From: Sphaerimonospora sp050942215
GTDB lineage: Bacteria; Actinomycetota; Actinomycetes; Streptosporangiales; Streptosporangiaceae
NCBI RefSeq assembly: GCF_050942215.1
Contig: NZ_CP192056.1
Location: 372,001-436,000 of the forward strand
DNA length: 64,000 bases
Reading direction: 5' to 3'
The position numbers and the translations under genes are program-made. Positions 44,156-52,344 of the stretch are shown here, one piece after another (the stretch's first letter is position 1; every line of letters starts with the position of its first letter). The notes beneath the pieces were generated by a model. The model saw nothing but the letters and a program-made list of their open reading frames with translations, did not search any database and was not told the origin of the DNA.

Positions 44156-44581
44156 GTGAAAATGAGTCACCGCGCCACCAGAGCGGCACTCGGTGTGACG
44201 GCAGGACTGTCCATCGCATTAGCCGGCAGCACACCTACCTCCGCATCGACTTGGGACCTCATGGGGGAAAATCAAATCTGCATCAAACAGGGCCACTCTG
44301 AGTGGACCTACTTCGTGGCCGCTGTCGTCGGCAGCTGGTCGTCAACCGTCCACGTCACGGTGGAGAACCTGCCCCCCGGGGCGGTCGTCACCCAGTCCGA
44401 CCAGATCCCCCCCGGCTCGAATCACACCAATCCCAACGGTTCGACGACGATAAACGGCTGGGTCTTCGTAGAGTTCGACCCGCTCCCGATCGGCGTCTAC
44501 ACGGCGCAGATGACGGCTTCGGACGGGACACAGACCCTGTCCAACCCCATCACCATCACCGTTAAGGAGCGCTGCTACTAA
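44156..44581 (+). CDS. small secreted beta-rich protein
   Basis: 141 residues from GTG 44156 (GGGGAGG site) or ATG 44162. Signal peptide (ALGVTAGLSIALAGSTPTSA) followed by a domain of about 110 residues: TWDLMGENQICIKQGHSEWTYF, VENLPPGAVVTQSDQIPPGS, GVYTAQMTASDG and a closing cysteine pair pattern (ICIK ... ERCY). It resembles small secreted actinobacterial proteins of the DUF5980 kind from memory; unverified. Its A/T content is higher than neighbours. It lies in the scrap zone between two copies of the LuxR tail. Confidence 0.75.
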   Translation: MKMSHRATRAALGVTAGLSIALAGSTPTSASTWDLMGENQICIKQGHSEWTYFVAAVVGSWSSTVHVTVENLPPGAVVTQSDQIPPGSNHTNPNGSTTINGWVFVEFDPLPIGVYTAQMTASDGTQTLSNPITITVKERCY

Positions 44582-44907
44582 AGCGCGTATCCGAAAAGCC
44601 CGCTCGGAACAGGGCAAGGAATCTACTCTATCCGGTCGATCTGTACCAGGGAATGTGCGGCATCGTAGACCGAGCGCGTAGCCCACGTATCTGTACGAAA
44701 ATTCCCTTACGAAGCAGATCCACTGTCCGTGGTTCCCCTATTGGCCGTGGACAGTGGATCGCTTCGCCACAACCTCATGCGTGCTCGACGGGAGCACCGT
44801 TCTCCTTTTCGATTTCGCCACCTGAGGAAGGCTTCGACCCCGGGTACGGAAGCGAGGTCGGGACCACCAAGGGATATCGGGTGTCCGGCCTTCGCGTTGT
44901 CGCCCCA

Positions 44908-45009
44908 GCGATCGGCTCGAACCTGGTCACCTCGACGCTGCCGGGCACCCTTCGCACCGATGCCCGATCCCGTCAGGGGTTCTTCGCCCTCACCGGCGCC
45001 CATGCCTAG
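44908..45009 (+). pseudogene. fragment of folE (GTP cyclohydrolase I) 3' end
   Basis: About 100 bp ending in TAG codes for AIGSNLVTSTLPGTLRTDAR and on to FFALTGAHA, matching the last 33 residues of the intact folE at 60498-61097 with a few changes. Opposite strand to the intact gene. The rest of 44582-44907 shows no gene I can support. Confidence 0.85.
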
Positions 45010-45021
45010 ACCATGCCTACC

Positions 45022-45121
45022 ACGCGAACTCGGCCTGGATCTTGAGCCGAACGACGAGCGCGCGGGGTCGGCCGCGGCGGGCAGAGCATCGGATGTCATC
45101 GCCATGCCGTACGCCTTCCAG
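45022..45121 (-). pseudogene. fragment of a lytic transglycosylase gene
   Basis: Reads TWKAYGMAMTSDALPAAAD on the minus strand, a decayed version of TWKAYGMGGDVHDTRDALLAAAN in the intact gene at 62897-63916. It continues into ARSSFGSRSRPSS, which is shared with the fragment at 59053-59180 but absent from the intact gene. It joins the end of the LuxR gene through a short GGTGC overlap. Confidence 0.8.
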
Positions 45122-45137
45122 GTGCGAGAGGTCGAGG

Positions 45138-47501
45138 TCAGGAGGCCTCGTCCCTGGCCCGGCCGCTGAGCCAGGCCGCGATCTGTGTCCTGGAGTTGAA
45201 GCCGAGCTTGTCGAGGATGTGCTCGATGTGCCCTTCCGCGGTGCGCTGCGAGATCACGAGTGTGGCCGCGATGTCCTTGTTGCTGAGCCCCTGCGCGACG
45301 AGCTCGGCGATCTCGGACTCCCTGCGGGTCAGCGGCCACAGTCGTCCTGGGACGCTCTCCGCCTGAGACCGCTGTGGCGATCCCTCCTGCAGGGCGTAGC
45401 GGATCGCCTCGCCGTACGACATCTTGCCGCCGCGCTTGAACGCGGTCTGGAAGGCCGTCTCGCCCATGGCCTCCATCGTCAGCGCCGCGCACTCGTCGTG
45501 GTAGCGCCGCAGGTAGCCGAACTCGGACAGCGGCGCGTCGACCGCCTGCCACACCCTGTCGAGCACCCCGAAGAGCCGTGCCGCCCGCTCGAACTGCTTG
45601 TCGCTCGCCGCGACCCAGGCGAGCACCTCCAGGTTGACCCCCGCACCGGGTAGGTCGTGGAGCTGGTCCAGGCAACGGAGCGCCTTCTGCTCCAGCGTGG
45701 TGGCCTGCCGGAGATCGCTCTCGCGCCAGGCCTGGACGCCGAGCGCCGTCATCGCGTACGCCCGATGCCAGTGTTCCCGGTGCTTCTCGCAGAGCTTCAC
45801 GCTCTCCTGCCCGACGGCCTTCGCGAGGTCGCCCTCATCTCGCAGGCAGTGCACCAGGCAGAGCCGGTTGAGCACGACCGCCAGGCCCACCGGATCGCGC
45901 GCGGCGCGGTGGTCGTCGGCCGCCTCCCGGTAGAGCCGGAGGGCCAAATCGATCTCTCCTCGGCCCATCGCCACCATCGCCGAGTAGGTGACCACGTAGG
46001 CGAGCACGTTCTTCAGCCCGAGACGCTCGGCGATCGCGCGGCTCTCCGCGAGCAGGTCCGCGGCCGTCTCGTGGTCGGCCTGGGTGACGGCCAGCCAGGC
46101 GGCGACGGTCAGCGCGCGGGCCCTGACCTCGCTCGGCTCTGCGTCGAGGGCGAGACCGCGGTCGAGCCAGCGGCGGCCCTCGCCCACCTGGTAGCCGACC
46201 CGCCAGTGATAGAGGAGATCGGCGGCCATTCCGAGACCGGCCCGTGCCTCGCCCGGCTCGGTGAATGACCATTCGAGGGCCGCCCGGATGTTCGGCTGCT
46301 CCTTCAGCAGGCACAGGGACGTGACGGTGTGATCCGGGCCGAACAGCTCGGTCCGCGCGAGGGCCGCGCGCCGCCGGAAATGGTCACGGTGCCGCCGCTG
46401 CAGGGCGGCCTCCTGGCCGGACTCGACGAGGCGCTCCCTGGCGTACTCGCGGATCGTGTCCAGCAGCCGATATCGCACCCCGGTCCGCTGCCGTTCCTCT
46501 CTGATCAGCACCGATTTCTCGATCAATCCGCTGATCAGGTCGAGGACGTCCTCCCTGGCGATGCCGTCGCCAGAGCAGACCTCTTCGGCGGCCTCCAGAT
46601 CGAGCCCGCCGCGGAACACGGAGACGCGCTGCCACAGCAGCCGCTCCTCCTCGGCGCACAGGTCGTAACTCCAGTCGATCGACGCCCGGAGCGTCCGCTG
46701 ACGTGCCTGCGCGGTCCGGGATCCCGACGTCAGGAGCCGGAAACAGTCGTCCAGACGCTCCAGCACCTGCTCCACCGACAGCGCACGCAGCCGTACGGCC
46801 GCCAGCTCGATCGCCAGGGGAAGACCGTCGAGCCTGGCGCAGATCGCGGCGACGGCGCCCCGATTGGCCTCCGTGAGCTGGAATCCGGGCAGGACCGCGG
46901 CGGCCCGCTCGGCGAACAGCCGCACCGCGTCGGACTCGTCCACGGGCTCGGCGAACAGCGGCGAGCCGGCCGCACCGGCCGACGGCGGCAGGGGCAGCGG
47001 CGGGAGGTCCACCGTCTGCTCGCTGCCGATCCCGAGCGCCTGCCGGCTCGTGGCGAGCACCCGCAGGTCCGGCAGCGCACGCACCAGCGTGTCCACGAGG
47101 ACGGCGCACTCGGCGAGCAGATGCTCGCAGTTGTCCAGCACGAGCAGCACGTTGCGGCCCGCCAGGTGCTCGATCAGCACCTCCACCGTCGGACTCGACG
47201 ACACGTGCGAGGAGACGCCGACGGCCTCCGCCACGGCCTGGACGACGAGGTCGGGCCGGTCCAGCGTGGCGAGTTCGATCAGCCATACGCCGCCGGGGAA
47301 GGCCCGGCGGACATCCTGCGCGACGCGGGTGGCCAGCCGCGTCTTGCCGACCCCGCCCACACCGGTGACGGTCACCACGCGTGACGCGGCCAGCAGGCGT
47401 TTGACCTCGGCGACCTCGTGCCGACGCCCGACGAAGCCGGTGACCTCGGCGGGCAGCCCGTCATGTCCTCGTTTAACCGCCCTCGTTGACTCCGCGGCCA
47501 T
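45138..47501 (-). CDS. LAL-type LuxR regulator (ATPase plus HTH)
   Basis: 787 residues from ATG 47501. N-terminal STAND/NB-ARC-type ATPase: GRRHEVAEVKRLL, Walker A GVGGVGKTRLATRVA (about residues 46-60), Walker B VLLVLDNCEHLL. The middle is a TPR-like helical region with repeats of about 40 residues (AGLGMAADLLYHWRVGYQ, ALTVAAWLAVTQADHETAA, AYAMTALGVQAWRESD). The C-terminal LuxR HTH is TRRESEIAELVAQGLSNKDIAATL. Such proteins switch on transcription when the sensor region releases the ATPase. Likely an activator of secondary-metabolite or secretion genes; target unknown. Its 3' 328 bp are copied at 43602-43929. Confidence 0.88.
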   Translation of the reverse strand: MAAESTRAVKRGHDGLPAEVTGFVGRRHEVAEVKRLLAASRVVTVTGVGGVGKTRLATRVAQDVRRAFPGGVWLIELATLDRPDLVVQAVAEAVGVSSHVSSSPTVEVLIEHLAGRNVLLVLDNCEHLLAECAVLVDTLVRALPDLRVLATSRQALGIGSEQTVDLPPLPLPPSAGAAGSPLFAEPVDESDAVRLFAERAAAVLPGFQLTEANRGAVAAICARLDGLPLAIELAAVRLRALSVEQVLERLDDCFRLLTSGSRTAQARQRTLRASIDWSYDLCAEEERLLWQRVSVFRGGLDLEAAEEVCSGDGIAREDVLDLISGLIEKSVLIREERQRTGVRYRLLDTIREYARERLVESGQEAALQRRHRDHFRRRAALARTELFGPDHTVTSLCLLKEQPNIRAALEWSFTEPGEARAGLGMAADLLYHWRVGYQVGEGRRWLDRGLALDAEPSEVRARALTVAAWLAVTQADHETAADLLAESRAIAERLGLKNVLAYVVTYSAMVAMGRGEIDLALRLYREAADDHRAARDPVGLAVVLNRLCLVHCLRDEGDLAKAVGQESVKLCEKHREHWHRAYAMTALGVQAWRESDLRQATTLEQKALRCLDQLHDLPGAGVNLEVLAWVAASDKQFERAARLFGVLDRVWQAVDAPLSEFGYLRRYHDECAALTMEAMGETAFQTAFKRGGKMSYGEAIRYALQEGSPQRSQAESVPGRLWPLTRRESEIAELVAQGLSNKDIAATLVISQRTAEGHIEHILDKLGFNSRTQIAAWLSGRARDEAS

Positions 47502-47677
47502 AGTGCTTCACGCAGCCCCCCGCGTCTTCCGCGTGCACGTCCCGATCCGCCGCCGGGCTCCCGACGCCCCCGGCCCGCCCACCCCGGGGGACCATCCCGT
47601 CGCGGTCCCCCGCCGGACCCGGCGGCTCATGGCTCAGGCCCGGCACCTCAAGGTTACAGTTCCCGTTTCCGCCGGAC

Positions 47678-47911
47678 TCAGGCCGAGCCGAGGCGCCGCA
47701 GGATCTGCTCCCGCCGGTTGCGCAGGTTTCCGATCAGGGCCTCCTGCTGTTCGACGTTGGTCAGCAGGACCGCGCGTTCCGCGGAGTCCGTCGGTGCGTC
47801 CCAACTCTGCCCGATCTCCTCCCGCATCTGCGCCGCGTCCCGGCTCAGCCTCTCGATCCGGGCTTCCACCTCGTCGAGCTCGGCCTTCAGCTCGGATTCG
47901 TCCCTCGTCAC
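47678..47911 (-). CDS. small coiled-coil protein
   Basis: 77 residues from GTG 47911 with a strong GGAGGGGGG site; an ORF start further upstream lacks a site. Highly charged and helical: ESELKAELDEVEARIERLSRD, REEIGQSWDAPTDSAERAVLL, NVEQQEALIGNLRNRREQIL. Two predicted helices form a hairpin coiled coil. I do not recognise a named family. Divergent from the MMPL gene region and separated from the LuxR regulator by 176 bp. Confidence 0.7.
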   Translation of the reverse strand: MTRDESELKAELDEVEARIERLSRDAAQMREEIGQSWDAPTDSAERAVLLTNVEQQEALIGNLRNRREQILRRLGSA

Positions 47912-48183
47912 GGGCTCCCCCCTCCGTTTCCGCCGTTCATCCGTACGGTCCTCACATTCCACGAGCACGGGAAATCAATCGAGGTCCCCCCGTCTTACGT
48001 CCCGGATGCGAGGCGCTCCCCCTTATATGAGCGGGAGAATTCCTGAGGAGGGCATCGGGGATGTCCCCTAGCCCGCGAGAAGGAGGAATGTACGCCGCCG
48101 GCAGGACCCCGATCTGGTCTTCACGTCCGATGTTCCGGCCGTGATCGCTTTCTACGGTTGAACCGCAGATAAAGGGAGTGATT

Positions 48184-50439
48184 ATGGAACGCCGGAAGAA
48201 GAACTTCGCCGCCTCGATAGGCGGCTGGAGCGCCCGCAACCGCTGGTGGGCACTGCTCATCTGGGTCGCCTTCGTGGCCGTCGCGACGTTCGCCGGGAAC
48301 GCCGTGGGCACCGAGGAGATGAAGAACTACGAAGTATTGAACGGCGACTCCCGCCAGGCCGGGCTGATCCTGGACGCGGCGAACTTCCCCGACGTGGCGA
48401 GCGAGGTCGTGCTGGTGCAGACGCGCACCGGGTCGCTCACCGTGTCCGACCCCGCCTTCCGCCGGGCCGTGCTGGACGTCAAGAGTGCGGTCGAGGCGAC
48501 CGGCCAGGTCGAGAACGTGCGTACGCCATATGACGCGCAGCCGTCTCCGGTGACCGCTGACCGGCGCACGACGCTGGTCCAGTTCGACATGAAGGGCGAG
48601 GGCGCCACGGCCGACCAGCGGATCACGCCGGTGCTCGACGCGGTGGCCGGGGTCCAGCGGGCGCATCCGGACCTGCGGATCGAGGAGGCCGGCGGCGCGA
48701 GCGCCAACAAGATGATCGGCGAGGCGATCGACAGGGACTTCGTCCGCGCAGAGCAGCTCTCACTCCCGATCACCCTGGGCATCCTGCTCGCCGCCTTCGG
48801 AGCGCTGCTGGCCGCTGTGGTCCCGGTCGCGCTGGCGATGACGGCCATCGTCGCGGCCACCGGCCTGCTCGCTTTCACCAGCCAGATCCTGCACGTTGAC
48901 TCCGCGACCAGCAACGTCATGCTGCTCATCGGTCTGGCGGTCGGCGTCGACTACTCGCTCTTCTACATCATGCGTGCCCGGGAGGAGCGGGCGAAGGGCC
49001 TCGACAAGGGGCGGGCGCTGCACATCGCGGCGGCCACCTCGGGCCGCGCCGTACTGATCTCCGGAATCACGGTCATCGTCGCCATGGCCGGCATGTTCCT
49101 GACCGGCAACGGTATCTTCATGGGGTTCGCCGAGGGGACGATCCTCGTGGTGCTGACCGCCGTCGTCGGCTCGCTGACCGCGCTGCCCGCACTGCTCTCG
49201 CTGATCGGCGACAAGATCGACGCCCGGCTGATCCACGGCACGGTCCGCGTCGCCACCCGTGGCCGCGTGACCTGGCGGCGGGTGCTCGGCGTCCGGGGCG
49301 GGCAGAGCCGGATGTGGAGCGCCATCCTCCGTCCCGTGCTGCGTCACCCGCTCGTCTCCACGGTCGTCGCCGGCGGCCTGCTGGTCGCGCTGGCCGTGCC
49401 CGCGCTGAGCCTGAAGACGGGCCCAGAGACCATCGACGACCTGCAGGGCGACTACGCGATCGCGGAGACCTTCAAGCGGATCGACAAGGCGTTCCCGGGT
49501 GGAACCGAGCCGGCCGTGGTCGTGGTCAAGGCAGACGACGTCACGACTCCCCGGTTCACCGCCAAGATCGAGGAGTTCAAGCGGCAGGCCCTGGCCACGG
49601 GTGAGGCCAACGAGCCCTTCCATGTCGCTGTAAATCCCGACAAGACGGTTGCGAAGATCAGTATCGGGATCAAGGGGTCCGGCACCGACGCGGTCTCCGA
49701 GCACGCCATCCACACGCTGCGCGACGAGGTCATCCCCGCCACGCTCCCCGGCGCCCACGTCACCGGCGGGACGGCCGCCTCGATGGACTTCGACGACCAG
49801 CTCGGCCGGACCCTGCCGCTGGTGTTCGCCTTCGTCCTGCTGCTCGCGTTCGTCCTGCTGCTGATCTCGTTCCGCTCGCTGGTGATCGCGATCAAGGCGA
49901 TCCTGCTCAACCTGCTCTCGGTAGCGGCGGCCTACGGCGTGCTCGTGCTGGTCTTCCAGGACGGGTACGGCGAGAGCCTGCTGGGCTTCCGCTCGATCGG
50001 GACGATCACCGACTGGGTTCCGCTGTTCCTGTTCGTCATCCTGTTCGGCCTGTCGATGGACTACCACGTCTTCATCCTCAGCCGCATCCGGGAGGCGTAC
50101 GACAAGGGCATGCGCACCGAGCAGGCGGTCACGGTCGGGATCACGAGCACGGCGGTCGTCGTGACCAGCGCGGCGCTCATCATGGTCGCGGTTTTCGCCA
50201 CCTTCGCCACGCTGTCCCTGCTGACCTTCAAGGAGCTCGGCGTCGGGCTCGCCGCGGCCATCCTGATCGACGCCACGATCGTCCGGGCGGTGCTGCTGCC
50301 GGCCTCGATGAAGTTGCTCGGCCGCTGGAACTGGTACCTGCCGCGCTGGCTCGGTTGGCTCCCCCAGCTCTCCCACGGCGATGAGGAGAGCGAGGAGGCC
50401 CCGGCGCCCGCGGACCGGGCGCCCGTCCTCGTCAGCTGA
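48184..50439 (+). CDS. MMPL-family (RND) transporter
   Basis: 751 residues from ATG 48184 (AAAGGGAG site). Twelve-helix RND layout with two large extracellular loops and repeated membrane halves. Family motifs: GLAVGVDYSLFYIMRAREE and VILFGLSMDYHVFILSRIREA (the paired Asp-Tyr motifs of helices 4 and 10), GFAEGTILVVLTAVVGSLTALPALL. Proton-driven export of lipids, polyketide-type molecules or drugs is expected. No regulator gene directly adjacent. C-terminal Glu/Pro-rich tail. Confidence 0.92.
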   Translation: MERRKKNFAASIGGWSARNRWWALLIWVAFVAVATFAGNAVGTEEMKNYEVLNGDSRQAGLILDAANFPDVASEVVLVQTRTGSLTVSDPAFRRAVLDVKSAVEATGQVENVRTPYDAQPSPVTADRRTTLVQFDMKGEGATADQRITPVLDAVAGVQRAHPDLRIEEAGGASANKMIGEAIDRDFVRAEQLSLPITLGILLAAFGALLAAVVPVALAMTAIVAATGLLAFTSQILHVDSATSNVMLLIGLAVGVDYSLFYIMRAREERAKGLDKGRALHIAAATSGRAVLISGITVIVAMAGMFLTGNGIFMGFAEGTILVVLTAVVGSLTALPALLSLIGDKIDARLIHGTVRVATRGRVTWRRVLGVRGGQSRMWSAILRPVLRHPLVSTVVAGGLLVALAVPALSLKTGPETIDDLQGDYAIAETFKRIDKAFPGGTEPAVVVVKADDVTTPRFTAKIEEFKRQALATGEANEPFHVAVNPDKTVAKISIGIKGSGTDAVSEHAIHTLRDEVIPATLPGAHVTGGTAASMDFDDQLGRTLPLVFAFVLLLAFVLLLISFRSLVIAIKAILLNLLSVAAAYGVLVLVFQDGYGESLLGFRSIGTITDWVPLFLFVILFGLSMDYHVFILSRIREAYDKGMRTEQAVTVGITSTAVVVTSAALIMVAVFATFATLSLLTFKELGVGLAAAILIDATIVRAVLLPASMKLLGRWNWYLPRWLGWLPQLSHGDEESEEAPAPADRAPVLVS

Positions 50440-50446
50440 TCCCGAT

Positions 50447-50488
50447 ACGGCCCGGGGCCGGGGGGTGACCGCCCCCGCCCCGGGCCGT
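50447..50488. terminator. strong bidirectional terminator
   Basis: Perfect 12-bp arms (50447-50458 and 50477-50488) beginning ACGGCCC and ending GGGCCGT, followed by TTT, between the convergent MMPL and MBL genes. Confidence 0.8.
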
Positions 50489-50568
50489 TTCCCGTGGACG
50501 GCGGGGCGGCCCGGGCCGCGACGGCATCGGCTTCGGCGCGGGACGACCAGGTTGGCGTGACGCCCGAT

Positions 50569-51303
50569 TCAGGAGGAGAGCGGGGTGAACGGCTCGGCGA
50601 AGTGGGCGGTGGCGAGCACGCGGGCGCGGGCGAGAATCATCTTCCGGCTGCGGACGGCCTCCGCCGGGTCCTCGTCGTACACATAGGTGATGGTCGGATC
50701 GCCGAGCTGGACGGGGTGGTGCAGCACGTCGCCGCTGAGCACCAGATCCCCCACTGCCACACACTGGTGGCCGGGGGTGTGACCGGGGGTGTGCAGCAGG
50801 CGGACCCCGGGAAACGGCTCGGCGTCGCCGGACACCGCCTCGACCCGGCCCCCGAGCGGGGCCACCACCTGCTCGCGCATCGGCTCGGAGACCCAGTCGA
50901 GCTCGGCCCGTTGAATCAGGTGGCGGGCGTTGGGGAAGATGGGGGCGCCGTCCTCGACGCAGCCGCCCGCGTGGTCGCTGTGCAGATGGGTGATCACGAC
51001 GGCGTCGACGTCGGTCGGCCGCACCCCTGCGGCGGCCAGCTCCGCCACCAGCCGTCCGGGGACCGGCGCCCAGCTCGCCGCCGGAGAGCCGGCGCCGCCG
51101 ACCCCCGTGTCGACCAGGATCGTACGGCCCGCCGCCAGCAGCAGGTAGCAGTGGAAATGGAGCACCCACTCGGCGTCCGCGGGGAAGGACGCACCGCAGA
51201 ACATCTCGGGCAGCGGCTTGCGGATCGCGGCCCCCATCGGGCCTACGGCATCACACAGCGGGATGATCTCGATCCCCGCCTCCATCCTCGATTCATGCGG
51301 CAT
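50569..51303 (-). CDS. metallo-beta-lactamase-fold hydrolase
   Basis: 244 residues from ATG 51303; the open frame further upstream is only the tandem repeat. Metal sites: THLHSDHAGG (HxHxDH), HTPGHTPGHQ (third His) and SGDVLHHP (bridging Asp), with TILVDTGVGG at the start of the fold. Similar proteins are lactonases, arylsulfatase-like enzymes or hydroxyacylglutathione-type hydrolases; the substrate is not predictable. Divergent from the methyltransferase gene. Confidence 0.88.
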   Translation of the reverse strand: MPHESRMEAGIEIIPLCDAVGPMGAAIRKPLPEMFCGASFPADAEWVLHFHCYLLLAAGRTILVDTGVGGAGSPAASWAPVPGRLVAELAAAGVRPTDVDAVVITHLHSDHAGGCVEDGAPIFPNARHLIQRAELDWVSEPMREQVVAPLGGRVEAVSGDAEPFPGVRLLHTPGHTPGHQCVAVGDLVLSGDVLHHPVQLGDPTITYVYDEDPAEAVRSRKMILARARVLATAHFAEPFTPLSS

Positions 51304-51350
51304 GCGATCACCGTAGCCCGACGGCTCTGGCCGACGCATCCGTCGCCGCA

Positions 51351-51421
51351 CACCGAGCCACACCGCACCGAGCCACACCGCGCCGAGCCACACCGCACCG
51401 AGCCACACCGCACCGAGCCGA
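51351..51421. repeat. 15-bp tandem repeat in a divergent promoter region
   Basis: Unit CACCGAGCCACACCG repeated almost five times (51351, 51366, 51381, 51396, 51411), then decaying into related CGAGCC units to about 51480. It lies between the divergent starts of the MBL and methyltransferase genes. Copy-number change here could affect both promoters. Confidence 0.85.
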
Positions 51422-51497
51422 TACCGCGTCGAGCCGACACCGCGTCGAGTCACATGCGCCGAGCCGCATGGGCTGAGCCGCGCGCCAAGATGGACAG

Positions 51498-52334
51498 GTG
51501 CTCACGGATGTCATCGACTACCTGATCTGCCCGGTGTGCGGGGCCGTCCCATTCCTGGCCGGGGGCTCGGTCCGCTGCGAGCGCGGCCACAGCTTCGACG
51601 TGGCGCGGCAGGGATACGTCAACATGCTGGCCGGAGCAGCAGCGCCGGGCACGGCGGACACCCCCGCCATGGTCGCCGCCCGGGCCGAGTTCCTGGCCGC
51701 GGGCCACTACGCTCCACTCGCCCGCCGCCTCGCCGAGCCGGCCGCGGGCGCGGCGGTGGTGGCGGACGCGGGCGCCGGGACCGGCCACTACCTGGCCGGG
51801 GTCCTGGGCGCGGAAACGACGGGCGCCGGGACCGTGGGCATCGCACTCGACGTGTCCAAGCATGCGCTGAAGCGGGCGGCGCGCGCCCATCCCCGGATCG
51901 GCGCGGTGGCCGCTGACGTGTGGCGGGGCCTGCCCGTCCGGGATCGCTGCGTGGACGTGCTGCTCAACGTCTTCGCGCCGCGCAACGCCGCGGAGTTCGC
52001 CCGGATCCTCCGGCCGGGCGGCACACTGCTCGTCGTCACGCCCACCGCCGCCCATCTCCATCCTCTCGTGGCGCGGCTGGGACTCCTCTCCGTCGACGAG
52101 GACAAGGACCGCCGGGTCGAGGAGACACTGGGCGGCCGGTTCGCGAAAGCCGTACAGGAGGTGACGGAGATCAGGCTGACGCTCGGCCACGCGGCGGTCG
52201 CCGCTGTGGTGGGAATGGGTCCGAGCGCCTGGCACACCCTGGCGGACGAACTGGCGGAACGCATCGCCGGCCTCCCCGACCCAGTGGAGGTGACCGCGTC
52301 CTTCAAGATCACCCAGTGGGCCGTACGCTCCTAG
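51498..52334 (+). CDS. RlmA-like 23S rRNA (guanine-N1) methyltransferase
   Basis: 278 residues from GTG 51498. N-terminal zinc ribbon CPVCGAV ... CERGHSFDVARQGYVNML is diagnostic of the RlmA/TlrB group, followed by the SAM-binding fold (VVADAGAGTGHYLAGVL, VGIALDVSKHALKRAA, LLNVFAPRNAAEFARILRPGG). Such enzymes methylate N1 of G745 or G748 in 23S rRNA; the G748 type can give macrolide resistance. Which base is used here cannot be told from sequence. Confidence 0.88.
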   Translation: MLTDVIDYLICPVCGAVPFLAGGSVRCERGHSFDVARQGYVNMLAGAAAPGTADTPAMVAARAEFLAAGHYAPLARRLAEPAAGAAVVADAGAGTGHYLAGVLGAETTGAGTVGIALDVSKHALKRAARAHPRIGAVAADVWRGLPVRDRCVDVLLNVFAPRNAAEFARILRPGGTLLVVTPTAAHLHPLVARLGLLSVDEDKDRRVEETLGGRFAKAVQEVTEIRLTLGHAAVAAVVGMGPSAWHTLADELAERIAGLPDPVEVTASFKITQWAVRS

Positions 52335-52344
52335 AGAGCGTCGA

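Noticed and set aside
44582..45120. A complete new gene between the small secreted protein and the LuxR regulator
   Set aside because: What can be read is only folE and transglycosylase fragments; frames are broken.
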